Shown: piece by piece, positions 8,782 through 15,761 of the stretch
Layout of the letters: each line of letters opens with the position of its first letter
Position numbering within the stretch: position 1 is the first letter of the stretch
Origin: JADHLK01 sp038131695
GTDB taxonomy: Bacteria > Pseudomonadota > Alphaproteobacteria > Puniceispirillales > Puniceispirillaceae
Direction: 5' to 3'
Length of the DNA stretch: 27,527 nt
Assembly: GCA_038131695.1 (NCBI GenBank)
Contig: JAYPQA010000080.1
Location: 1-27,527, forward strand
Notes under the pieces: model-generated
What the model saw: only the letters and a program-made list of their open reading frames with translations
Database searches by the model: none
What the model was told of the DNA's origin: nothing
Position numbers and translations under genes: made by a program

Positions 8782-10074
8782 TTAGGATTTTGCGAATTCC
8801 GGATAAGCCTCCAGGCCTGTCTCGGTCCGGTCAAGCCCGTCAATCTCATCCTGCTCACCGGCGCGCAGGCCAATGACCATCTTGATGACATACCAGGCAA
8901 TCGCAGAGGTTACGATGACAAAGGCCCCGACGCTGACAATCCCGAGGATTTGCGCGCCAATGGTCGCATCCGGGTTGGACAGCACCACAGCCAGCGTGCC
9001 CCAGATACCGGCTACCAAATGCACCGGGATAGCCCCGACCACATCATCGATCTTCAGCTTGTCCAGCAGCGGCACCGCAATCACGACCAGCAGCCCGCCA
9101 ACCGCGCCAATGAACAGCGCCAACACCGGAGACGGAGCCAGCGGCTCAGCGGTAATGGCAACCAGACCGCCCAGCGCCCCGTTCAGGCACATGGTCAAAT
9201 CCACCTTGCCATACATCACGCTGGTGGCGATCAGGGCAGCGACAACGCCTGCTGCTGCGGCCACATTTGTGTTGATATAGATATTGGCAATCGCGGCGAC
9301 ATCTGCTGCGCTGCCCATGGCCAGCTGCGAGCCGCCATTAAATCCGAACCAGCCAAACCACAGAACAAAAGTCCCGATGGTCGCCAGCGGCAGGTTGGAG
9401 CCGGGCATCGGACGGATAGAGCCATCTTCGGTATATTTGCCCTTGCGTGCGCCCAGGATAATGGCCCCGGTCAACGCCGCCCAGCCACCGACGGAATGCA
9501 CGATGGTAGAACCTGCGAAATCCAGGAATCCGGCTTCGGACAGGAAACCGCCACCCCATGACCAGGCACCCTGAATCGGATAGATAAAGCCGGTCAGCAG
9601 CACGGTAAAGACGAGAAAGGCGGTCAGCTTGATCCGCTCTGCCACGGCACCGGAAACGATGGAGGCGGCAGTCGCGACAAACACCATCTGGAAGAACCAG
9701 TCAGAACCAGAGGCATAATCCGCCTCACCTGCGACAAAGTCCGGATCAGACGGTGACCAGATAGCAAAGCTGCCAATCCAGCCAGACACATCCATATACA
9801 TCAAATTATAGCCAACCAGCAGATACATGATACCGGCAATGGCATAAAGGGATATATTCTTGGTTGACTGCACCGCTGCATTCTTGGAACGCACCAGACC
9901 GGCTTCCAGCATACAAAAGCCAGCCGCCATCAGCATCACCAGAAAGCCGTGCATCAAGAAGGACAGGCTGTTGAAAATATAGGTTGTCTCAGCGTCCGGG
10001 GCCGCCTGTGCAGCGATCGGGGCCAGCAGCATCGAAGCGGCTGCGAGGGCTGAAATCTTGAGGGAGTTTTTCAT
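8782..10074 (-). CDS. amtB: Ammonium transporter AmtB
   Basis: Trimeric inner-membrane ammonium channel, 430 residues. The ATG at 10074 is chosen over the one at 10104: it is preceded by AAGGAGCAAGTAAA at ideal spacing, and it gives a proper signal peptide (residues 1-25, cleavage after AQA). Eleven membrane helices follow. The twin pore histidines are visible in GSTIVHSVGGWAAL and VGAIPVHLVAGIWGTL. The aromatic gate and family motif GFWFGFNGG-type segment (WFGWFGFNGGS) and the C-terminal GLDRTETGLEAYPEF tail that contacts PII are all present. The gene sits 45 bases downstream of glnK in the classic glnK-amtB operon, where the PII protein binds and closes the channel when nitrogen is plentiful. 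A strong terminator follows. No anomalies are seen. Confidence 0.97.
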   Translation of the reverse strand: MKNSLKISALAAASMLLAPIAAQAAPDAETTYIFNSLSFLMHGFLVMLMAAGFCMLEAGLVRSKNAAVQSTKNISLYAIAGIMYLLVGYNLMYMDVSGWIGSFAIWSPSDPDFVAGEADYASGSDWFFQMVFVATAASIVSGAVAERIKLTAFLVFTVLLTGFIYPIQGAWSWGGGFLSEAGFLDFAGSTIVHSVGGWAALTGAIILGARKGKYTEDGSIRPMPGSNLPLATIGTFVLWFGWFGFNGGSQLAMGSAADVAAIANIYINTNVAAAAGVVAALIATSVMYGKVDLTMCLNGALGGLVAITAEPLAPSPVLALFIGAVGGLLVVIAVPLLDKLKIDDVVGAIPVHLVAGIWGTLAVVLSNPDATIGAQILGIVSVGAFVIVTSAIAWYVIKMVIGLRAGEQDEIDGLDRTETGLEAYPEFAKS

Positions 10075-10119
10075 TTTACTTGCTCCTTGGACAAAGTTTC
10101 TCAAAAGAGGTCAATCAGA

Positions 10120-10458
10120 TCACAAGGCCGAATCGCCGGTTTCACCGGTGCGGATTCGGATTGCTTCTGGCAGGTCGATAACAAAGATTTTGCCATCTCC
10201 GATCTTGCCGGTTTCCCCGGCTGTCTTGATAGCCTCTGTTACCGCCGCCGCTTCCTTGTCGGACACAGCGATTTCCAGCTTTATCTTGGGCAGAAACTGA
10301 ATCGTGTATTCAGCCCCGCGATAAACCTCGCTTTTGCCTTTCTGGCGACCATAACCGCGCACTTCGCTGACGGTCATGCCCGAGATGCCCAGCTCATTGA
10401 GCGCCTCCATCACCGGGTCCAGCCTGCCTGGCTGGATGATTGCCGTTACATATTTCAT
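10120..10458 (-). CDS. glnK: Nitrogen regulatory protein P-II (GlnK/GlnB type)
   Basis: A 112-residue trimeric PII signal protein that reads 2-oxoglutarate and ATP/ADP and is uridylylated by GlnD. The T-loop is intact, with YRGAEY placing the uridylylated tyrosine at position 51. The C-terminal signature TGKIGDGKIFVIDLPEAIRI is complete. Its position directly upstream of amtB argues for the GlnK role, meaning control of AmtB and nitrogen signalling, although GlnB and GlnK cannot be separated by sequence alone. It also bears on GlnE at the left of the window, since PII forms direct GlnE activity. An NtrC-like site lies about 190-200 bases upstream. No convincing sigma-54 box was found. Confidence 0.95.
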   Translation of the reverse strand: MKYVTAIIQPGRLDPVMEALNELGISGMTVSEVRGYGRQKGKSEVYRGAEYTIQFLPKIKLEIAVSDKEAAAVTEAIKTAGETGKIGDGKIFVIDLPEAIRIRTGETGDSAL

Positions 10459-10615
10459 TTTTTTGCCTCACTTGATTGTTTCAGGGCTCCCGGGGCTTCC
10501 CGGAAAGACGGGCAGTTTTTTTAACGGGCCTGCCCACCCCGCTGTCTGTTTCGAGACCGGCCTATGTCACACAGTTTCCTGCACCGGTTCCTTGGGATAG
10601 GGAATGACTAGCAGA

Positions 10616-10643
10616 TTGACCTGAGATGAAATCCTGCTATTTT
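10616..10643 (+). promoter_or_regulatory. Sigma-70 promoter of the LysR gene with extended -10
   Basis: TTGACC (10616-10621) and TATTTT (10638-10643) are 16 bases apart, and TGC directly before the -10 makes an extended -10 element. The expected transcription start near 10650 leaves a leader of about 36 bases before the ATG at 10686. Confidence 0.6.
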
Positions 10644-10669
10644 TGCATCTGCGTGGTGCAATTATTGCA
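10644..10669. promoter_or_regulatory. NtrC-like binding site overlapping a second dyad
   Basis: TGCATCTGCGTGGTGCA (10644-10660) matches the enterobacterial NtrC site TGCACCAACATGGTGCA at 12 of 17 positions, including both TGCA ends and the whole TGGTGCA half. It overlaps TGCAATTATTGCA (10657-10669), a perfect 6-1-6 palindrome. The site is about 190 bases upstream of glnK and sits at the predicted start point of the divergent lysR gene. It could activate glnK and occlude lysR. This is inference from a pattern match. Confidence 0.5.
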
Positions 10670-10685
10670 GCAGAGAGGCAGGGAA

Positions 10686-11603
10686 ATGCGACATTTGACC
10701 CAGCTGCGCTACATAGATGTGGTGGCGCGGGAGAAGTCTATTCGGCAGGCAGCCGACAAGCTGGCTATTACCTCAACAGCGCTGAACCGGCGTATTCTGG
10801 CACTGGAGGAGGAGCTGGGCACACCGCTTTTTGAGCGCTTGCCAAGCGGGGTGCGGCTGAATACGGCCGGGGAATTGCTGGTTCAGCATATCCGCAGCCA
10901 AATCTCTGATCTGAACCGGGTGCTCTCGCAAATTGCCGATTTGAGCGGCGTGCGTCGTGGCCATATCCAGATAAGTGCCTGTCCGGAGGCGCTGGGCGGG
11001 TTTCTGCCTGCCGAGATTGCCCGCTACCGTCAGGATTATGCCAATGTGACCTTTGAGATGATTCGCCATGATCCGGCAGAGGCGCTGGCCGCCCTGACCG
11101 ATTTGAGCGCTGATCTGGCGCTGATTTTCGATTCGGTTTTGCCGCAGAATTTCCAGATCGTTGCCTCAGCCCGCCAGCAGCTGTTCGTCCTGCTGGACAG
11201 CGATCATCCGCTGGCAGGCAAAGCCGAGATAAAATTGCAGGACTGTCTGGACTATCCGGTCATCCTGCCCGGCGGGGCCAGCAGTATCCGCACCCTGCTT
11301 TCCGTTGCCGCCTTGCGCAAATCCATCACACTGGACGGCATTATTGAGACAAATTCCTTTGATTTCATTACCAGCTATCTGGCCCACGAACAGGCGGTCA
11401 GCTTTCAGATAGCTGTTGGCTTGCCTGATCAGGCGGGCCCGCAAAGCGGCCTTTTATCCGTGCCGCTGGCGGCTGGTGAAGCGGCGCCCGGCCTTTTGCA
11501 TCTGGTGCAGCTGAAAGGACGGGTGCTGCCGGTCGCTGCAGCCAAATTCATGGACCAGCTGGTGCAGAGCTTTAACAGGCAATTTCCCGAAGAAACCGCA
11601 TAA
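10686..11603 (+). CDS. LysR family transcriptional regulator
   Basis: A 305-residue LysR-type regulator. The ATG at 10686 is chosen because the open frame from 10626 would cross the predicted promoter and NtrC-like site, and because MRHLTQLRYIDVVAREKS is the usual LysR opening. The winged helix-turn-helix spans about residues 3-60 (SIRQAADKLAITSTALNRRILALEEELGTPLFER). A linker helix and a periplasmic-binding-like effector domain cover about 90-300. The gene is divergent from glnK-amtB and convergent with the DUF1932 gene. LysR proteins often control the divergent neighbour, so ammonium uptake or the threonine aldolase beyond are candidates, but no target or effector can be read from the sequence. 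The gene is intact. Confidence 0.93.
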   Translation: MRHLTQLRYIDVVAREKSIRQAADKLAITSTALNRRILALEEELGTPLFERLPSGVRLNTAGELLVQHIRSQISDLNRVLSQIADLSGVRRGHIQISACPEALGGFLPAEIARYRQDYANVTFEMIRHDPAEALAALTDLSADLALIFDSVLPQNFQIVASARQQLFVLLDSDHPLAGKAEIKLQDCLDYPVILPGGASSIRTLLSVAALRKSITLDGIIETNSFDFITSYLAHEQAVSFQIAVGLPDQAGPQSGLLSVPLAAGEAAPGLLHLVQLKGRVLPVAAAKFMDQLVQSFNRQFPEETA

Positions 11604-11627
11604 GGCCGGGCAAGCCGCCCGCCGCCC

Positions 11628-12509
11628 CTATCGGCTCTTTTGCCGGCTGGCAATCAGCGGGGCCAGAATCTTGCGATCTGCAGGCAGGGCCCGGTCTGCA
11701 AAGCTGGCTGGCAAATCCAGATCAGCTATCATATCCTGATGGCGGGCAATCGCGCTGGCCATGATATTGGACAGACCCAGCTCCTCCAGCGTTTTGGCGA
11801 CCTCACGCATCTCAGCCGCACGCCGCCGGCCATGCAATGCCGCCCGCTCCATCATATAGTCAGCCAGCCCGGCCATATCGGCAATGCCCAGCGTCTTGCC
11901 TGCAGAGGCCAAAATCTGATCCGCAATGCCCAGCCCCTCGCCGGCGCTCACGGCTTCGGTCAAAAGCGATTCAGCCCCCTTGATCAGAACCGAGCGCAGC
12001 ATCTTGACAATGCTGGCCTTGCCAATCTCGCTATCCACCCAGGAGAAATCAAAATCCAGCCTCTCCATCAAATCAGCGATCCGGTCACGGCGCGGGCCGG
12101 CAACCAGCATCGGCGTGCGGTGTCCACGCGGCAAGATCGGCGCCATAATGGCCAAATCGATATAACAGGCACCGCTCGGCGCGATCAGCCCGGCATTATG
12201 CCGTTTGGTGCCGGGCGAGACCGAATTGCCATCCAGAAAAATATGCCGGTCTGCCAGAAAAGGCGTGATCGCCTCAGCAGCCGCAGCGGACTGACCAGCA
12301 GTGACCAGGCTGAAAATCACCTCAGCTGAGGCCGCCAGCCCGGCCAAATCGGCACAGCGAACGGCCCCCGGCCCGGCCGCAATTTCGCGGCGGTCAAAAC
12401 AGGCAACCGGCTCGCCGGTCTGGCCGGCCAGACTCTCTGCCATCGCCTGCCCCGCCTCGCCATAGCCCATTACCCCAAGGCGGGCCGTGCTGTTTTTGCT
12501 TTCTGTCAT
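11628..12509 (-). CDS. NAD(P)-dependent oxidoreductase, 6-phosphogluconate dehydrogenase-like with DUF1932 domain
   Basis: A 293-residue member of the beta-hydroxyacid dehydrogenase superfamily. The start is placed at ATG 12509, with GGGGACAGG upstream, rather than at the longer open frame, which would run through the promoter. A Rossmann fold opens with LGVMGYGEAGQAMAESL (residues 9-25). The NAD-binding part continues to about 170, with FLDGNSVSPGTK near 90-101 equivalent to the substrate loop. The conserved helix carries GKASIVKMLRSVLIKGAE, whose lysine in the KxxR/N-like position is the presumed catalytic residue. The C-terminal DUF1932 domain follows. The substrate is unknown; relatives act on small hydroxyacids. 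The end lies 24 bases from the convergent lysR gene with no clear terminator between them. Confidence 0.88.
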   Translation of the reverse strand: MTESKNSTARLGVMGYGEAGQAMAESLAGQTGEPVACFDRREIAAGPGAVRCADLAGLAASAEVIFSLVTAGQSAAAAEAITPFLADRHIFLDGNSVSPGTKRHNAGLIAPSGACYIDLAIMAPILPRGHRTPMLVAGPRRDRIADLMERLDFDFSWVDSEIGKASIVKMLRSVLIKGAESLLTEAVSAGEGLGIADQILASAGKTLGIADMAGLADYMMERAALHGRRRAAEMREVAKTLEELGLSNIMASAIARHQDMIADLDLPASFADRALPADRKILAPLIASRQKSR

Positions 12510-12548
12510 GGCCTGTCCCCACCTTATCCTGATTATTCTGCCGGGCTG

Positions 12549-12577
12549 ATTATAGGGCCTGTTTCGCAAAAAGCGCA
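12549..12577 (-). promoter_or_regulatory. Likely promoter of the DUF1932 dehydrogenase gene
   Basis: On the minus strand a perfect TATAAT (12549-12554) lies 40 bases upstream of the ATG. A poor -35 (TGCGCT, 12572-12577) sits 17 bases before it. The -10 is convincing and the -35 is weak. Confidence 0.45.
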
Positions 12578-12605
12578 CAAAAAAGGGAGGCTGCTGCCTC
12601 CCTTT
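12578..12605 (-). terminator. Strong intrinsic terminator of the small locus
   Basis: A perfect 10-bp stem AAAGGGAGGC/GCCTCCCTTT (12582-12591 with 12596-12605) with a 4-base loop is followed, on the minus strand, by a run of T residues. It lies 33 bases after the small ORF stop and just before the DUF1932 promoter, so it closes a separate short transcript. Confidence 0.93.
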
Positions 12606-12618
12606 CGCGACTGGTGTC

Positions 12619-12701
12619 GGCGGCTATCCACCGATATTCAAGCCGTCCCCCGGAAGATGAGGCTGCTCATCTGCCTGGTTACTTGCTTCTGGTTAGCCGC
12701 C
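12619..12701 (-). ncRNA. Possible structured RNA overlapping the small ORF
   Basis: In the minus-strand transcript, GGCGGCTAACC (12691-12701) can pair with GGTGGATAGCC-side bases (GGCGGCTATCC on the plus strand, 12619-12629) over 11 positions with one mismatch. This encloses a perfect 6-bp hairpin GATGAG/CTCATC with a 4-base loop (12656-12671). With the terminator just after, this looks like a compact folded RNA. It matches no riboswitch or housekeeping RNA that I recognise. Confidence 0.3.
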
Positions 12702-12724
12702 TTACATCCTTTGTCACTAGACAT
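12638..12724 (-). CDS. Candidate 28-residue small protein with an exceptional ribosome binding site
   Basis: ATG at 12724, TGA at 12638-12640. The peptide starts MSSDKGCKAANQ, is basic and polar with one cysteine, and has no membrane segment or recognised family. The case for translation is the site upstream: AAAGGAGGTGATC (12727-12739) can pair over 13 contiguous bases with the usual bacterial 16S rRNA 3' end (GATCACCTCCTTT), seven bases of spacing from GGAGG to the ATG. The transcript ends at a strong terminator 33 bases past the stop. The same region can fold (stem 12619-12629 with 12691-12701; hairpin 12656-12661 with 12666-12671), so a structured RNA is an alternative. Codon third positions are about two-thirds G/C, which neither supports nor rejects coding. 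The frame is open upstream to 12862, but no other start has a comparable site. Confidence 0.5.
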   Translation of the reverse strand: MSSDKGCKAANQKQVTRQMSSLIFRGTA

Positions 12725-12836
12725 CTGATCACCTCCTTTTCCTTGCTGTTTCACCCGAAAGTCCGTTTCTTGACCGGACACTCCCCTATGATGCTGACAG
12801 GTCCGGCACACAAAGCAAGCACCCATTCCGGTTTGA

Positions 12837-12859
12837 CGGCCCTGGCAGGGCCGGTTTTT
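12837..12859 (+). terminator. GC-rich hairpin followed by T run, plus-strand orientation
   Basis: CGGCCCT and AGGGCCG pair around a 3-base loop, and GTTTTTC follows on the plus strand. No plus-strand gene lies upstream, so it may act on antisense or read-through transcription, or serve as the 3' hairpin of the minus-strand dksA-like gene ending at 12872, which would then lack a T tract. Confidence 0.35.
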
Positions 12860-12871
12860 CACAAGCCGGAA

Positions 12872-13204
12872 TTATCCGCCCTGGCGACAATCTACACAGG
12901 TTGCGCTGGCCGGATCGATTTCCAGCCTGGCGGAGGCGATTTCCTCACCACAAGTCAGGCACCAGCCAAATTCATCAGCGGCAATGCGATCCAGCGCGGC
13001 TTGCAGCTGGGCCAGACGCTGGCGGCGGCGGGCCTCGGTGGCCAGCTCCATTGATTGCTGCTGTATGGCATCCATGCGCGACAGGCGGCCAACTGATTGC
13101 TGATCCAGCGCAACCGGCGCGCGCGCCTCTTCAGAGATCTGGCTGCGTTTCGCCAGCTCAGCCATTTCTGCCTCAATACGCTGTTTTGCCGTTTGCCTGT
13201 CCAT
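12872..13204 (-). CDS. DksA/TraR family C4-type zinc finger protein
   Basis: A 110-residue DksA/TraR-type protein, expected to insert a coiled coil into the RNA polymerase secondary channel. A long helical region covers residues 1-78, including LDQQSVGRLSRMDAIQQQ (33-50), the usual tip-region pattern of short DksA-like proteins. The zinc finger has the full four cysteines at 82, 85, 103 and 106 (CLTC...CVDC). It is shorter than canonical DksA (about 140-150 residues), so it is better called a DksA-like or TraR-like factor. It lies 79 bases after the zinc-ribbon membrane protein gene on the same strand, and the small locus follows it. The ribosome binding site is weak. No promoter is clear. 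Confidence 0.88.
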   Translation of the reverse strand: MDRQTAKQRIEAEMAELAKRSQISEEARAPVALDQQSVGRLSRMDAIQQQSMELATEARRRQRLAQLQAALDRIAADEFGWCLTCGEEIASARLEIDPASATCVDCRQGG

Positions 13205-13283
13205 AGCTGCCAGATTGGCCTGTGCCGGGCGGTCTTGTCCAGCCCCCTTTGTGGCCCGCCGCGTGAGGCTGGGCCAGCCGCGG

Positions 13284-14298
13284 CTATCCGGTTTTCTGAC
13301 AGCGCAGCTTGCTGATCAGCTGGCGCACCCGCCGCCGCCTTGCGATAAGGCCGGGCAGGGTCATCGCCACACCCAGCAAACCGGCCAGCAGAAGCAGGCT
13401 CAAAATACTCTCGCGCTGGGAGAGCACCTCCTCACCGCCGGAACCGGCAAAAGCCAGCAAGGGCATCACAATATTGGGGAAAATACCGATACAGAGCGAC
13501 ACACACAGCCCGCACAGCCCATCCAGCAGCACAGACGGGGTGCCCTCCTCCAGAATATCAAGCTGATCCTCGGAAATGGACCGGAAAACCAGCTCGGTTG
13601 GATAGGTATGCACCAGCCGCGTATGGTGAAAGCCGGAAACAGACAGGCCGGAGGGCGCAGCCTGCCGGCGCGCCACCTGGTCTGATCCGGGGTCTGATCC
13701 GGGCGCCTGAGCATCTGCCTTGCCCGGCCGCACCGAGCGGGCTATCTCCGCCGCCAGCATCCCGCCTGCTTCATCAAGCGGCAGCGGATGGCCCATCTGA
13801 TGCAGCCCGCGATCCGGGTTCGGGAGGGGATTGCCCATTGGCTGGGCTGGTCTTCGAAGATATGAGACCGGCAGATGTTTGGCCTGGAGTAATTTGACCA
13901 GAAGATGTCTGGCCGGATTTGCGGCGCGCTGCCGCCGTTTTTCATTACCCTCATTTTGCCTGCCCCCTTGGGTGCCGGAAAGCCCGTCCAGGCTATCACT
14001 GCTGGCCAGAACAGAGCCCAAATCGCTGGGAAAGATGCCTGCCTGAATGGCCATGAACTGGCGAATGTAGGCGCAATGATTACAGACCAGAAAAACAATC
14101 GGATAGGCAGAGCCACCCGCCATGGAGGGCGGCTGGCGCGGCGAGAACAAAACCCCATGTATGAAATAATCCTTCGATCGACCAGTCATTTTTCTGGCAG
14201 ACCGGACAGTGATGTTCATTGGTTCGGCTGTTCAGCCATTTGACAAAACGCTGTTTTGCCGCCGTATCGAAGGGCAGGTAACCATCGCCAACAGACAT
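13284..14298 (-). CDS. Uncharacterised zinc-ribbon plus two-helix membrane protein, one frameshift
   Basis: No named family recognised. The start at ATG 14298 has AAAAAGGAGG six bases upstream. The N-terminus carries CPVCQKNDWSIEG (Cys31, Cys34). After one extra base near 14120, the continuation in the second frame reads GSAYPIVFLVCNHCAYIRQF, giving the other CxxC. Together they form a four-cysteine zinc ribbon. A long, low-complexity, Gly/Pro/Arg-rich linker follows. The C-terminal part has an acidic segment (SISEDQLDILEEGTPSVLLDG), two membrane helices (about 13400-13530 and 13330-13390 on the plus strand) and a basic RRRRVRQLISKL tail. The repaired length is about 337 residues. The linker could hide further frame errors or a boundary between two genes. 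A cytoplasmic zinc ribbon tethered to the membrane is inferred. A dksA-like gene follows. Confidence 0.6.
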
Positions 14299-14304
14299 GG
14301 CACG

Positions 14305-14326
14305 CCTCCTTTTTGCATCAAAAAGG
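14305..14326 (-). promoter_or_regulatory. Hairpin overlapping the ribosome binding site of the zinc-ribbon gene
   Basis: On the minus strand CCTTTTTG-ATG-CAAAAAGG (14308-14326) forms a perfect 8-bp stem with a 3-base loop. Its 3' arm supplies the first part of AAAAAGGAGG, the Shine-Dalgarno of the gene starting at 14298. The stem is AU-rich and would melt easily, so it may act as a simple translational or temperature-sensitive control. Function is inference. Confidence 0.45.
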
Positions 14327-14438
14327 TGGTGGGTGACCGCATTCCCTTATCCCTTCAGATAGGAAGGCGGCAGGCCCGCTGCAAGGGTCTTGTCTTTTTT
14401 TGAGGGTCGCTGACTTGAGCGGCCCGGCTGTTCCGGCC

Positions 14439-15579
14439 TTAGTTATTTTGCCCGCGCACCCGCTCCAGGGCGGCGGCCAGATGGGCCAGCGTGCGCTCTC
14501 CGGTTGGGTCAGCTTGTCCAGCCCGAACAGGCCAATCCGAAAGGTGCTGAACCCCTCCGGCTCACCACATTCCAGCGGCACACCAGCTGCAATCTGCATC
14601 CCGGCGGCGGCAAATTTCTTGCCTGATTTGATATCCGGATCGCCGGTATAGCTGACAATAACAGAAGGGGCCTGAAACCCCTCTGCGGCAACCGATTCAT
14701 AGCCATTATCCCTTATCAGCTGGCGCGCCTGGCGGCCCAGCTCTATCTGCGCCTGCCGGATCGTCTCAAACCCGATCGCGCGCGTTTCCAGCAGCCGGTC
14801 ACGGAATTGCCGCAGCGCATCGGTCGGCATGGTCGCATGATAGGCATGATTCCCCGCCTCATAGGTTTCCATAATCTGCAGCCATTTTTTCAGATCATTG
14901 GCAAAGCTTTTGCTCTGAGTGGTTTCAATCGCCTGGCGGGCGCGTTCCGAGCATCACCAGCGCTGCACAGGGAGAGGAAGTCCAGCCCTTTTGCGGAGCG
15001 GATAACAGCACATCCACACCGGTCTTTTGCATATCCACAAACACCGTGCCGGAGGCCACACAATCCAGCACCAGCAGACCGCCCACCCGATACACCGCCG
15101 CGGCCAGCCGGGGCGGACAGGCGTCTCGGCAGCATCAGCCCGGCTGAGGTCTCTACATGGGGGCAAAAAACAACACCCGGCTTCAGCTCGGCAATTTTTG
15201 CCTCAGCCTCCTCAATCGGCACCGGGGCAAACGGGGCTTGCGGGTCCTCTGCTATCTGGCGGGCGGCCAATATCTCAACCGAATTGACCATTCCGCAGGC
15301 TTCAAAAATCTGGGACCAGCGATAGGAAAACCAGCCATTGCGAATGACCAGACAATCAGCCTGATCGGCAAATTGGCGGGCAATCGCCTCCATCCCGTAG
15401 GTTCCCCCGCCCGGCACCACCGCCAGGCTGTGGGCCTGATAAACCTCTTTCATCATCGCCGATATATCCTGCATCACCGAAACAAAGGCCGCGGACATGG
15501 AATTCAGCGACCGGTCGGTAAAGACCACGGAATATTCCAGCAACCCATCCGGGTCGATATCATCACGCAAGGCCGGCAT
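14439..15579 (-). CDS. Class V aminotransferase (alanine-glyoxylate/serine-pyruvate type), three frameshifts
   Basis: A PLP aminotransferase of the AGXT-like class V group. The start at ATG 15579 has GAGGAG upstream and opens MPALRDDIDPDGLLEYSVVFTDRSLN, a pattern of this subgroup. Further blocks are VVPGGGTYGMEAIARQFA (substrate/PLP loop), VIRNGWFSYRW and HVETSAGLMLP. An extra base near 15135 moves the frame to LAAAVYRVGGLLVLDCVASG and SAPQKGWTS, which holds the Schiff-base lysine. A second extra base near 14950 leads to ERARQAIETTQSKSFANDLKKW and the long 14872 frame. One missing base near 14493 restores TLAHLAAALERVRGQNN and a stop at 14439-14441. The repaired length is about 380 residues, normal for the family. 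The gene is divergent from speA. Substrate is not certain. Confidence 0.85.
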
Positions 15580-15626
15580 GGCAATCTCCTCAGCAAAAAA
15601 AGGGGCAGGCTTGTCTGTCAGTCACC

Positions 15627-15691
15627 AACATGGCATTTGGCTGAATTTTTTCAAGGTCAAATTAGGGCTTGGCAGGCAGCCATGCCATGTT
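15627..15691. repeat. Perfect 10-bp inverted repeat in the aminotransferase/speA intergenic region
   Basis: AACATGGCAT (15627-15636) and ATGCCATGTT (15682-15691) are exact reverse complements 45 bases apart. The right arm covers the spacer and first base of the predicted speA -10. Two spaced half sites in a divergent promoter region could serve a looping regulator. Confidence 0.5.
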
Positions 15692-15696
15692 ATATC
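15669..15696 (+). promoter_or_regulatory. Predicted promoter of the polyamine operon
   Basis: TTGGCA (15669-15674) and TATATC (15691-15696) are separated by 16 bases. The expected start is near 15703, giving a leader of about 60 bases that contains a 7-bp hairpin (GCCCGAT/ATCGGGC, 15714-15728) before the speA ATG at 15762. Confidence 0.5.
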
Positions 15697-15761
15697 GCGT
15701 ATTAGAAAAAATTGCCCGATAATCGGGCTGGTAGGCGGGGCCAAAAGAGGCGGGACGGTAT

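Noticed and set aside
10459..10640. Sigma-54 promoter for glnK
   Set aside because: I searched the minus strand for a GG-N10-GC core matching TGGCAC-N5-TTGC and found no convincing match.
12725..12740. Fragment of a 16S rRNA 3' end on the plus strand (GATCACCTCCTTT)
   Set aside because: Only the anti-Shine-Dalgarno segment matches. The conserved 16S sequence that should precede it is absent, so a ribosome binding site on the minus strand explains it better.
12600..12740. Known riboswitch or housekeeping RNA (TPP, cobalamin, SAM, glycine, SRP RNA, tmRNA)
   Set aside because: None of the core motifs I know for these RNAs is present in the small locus; only generic stems are seen.
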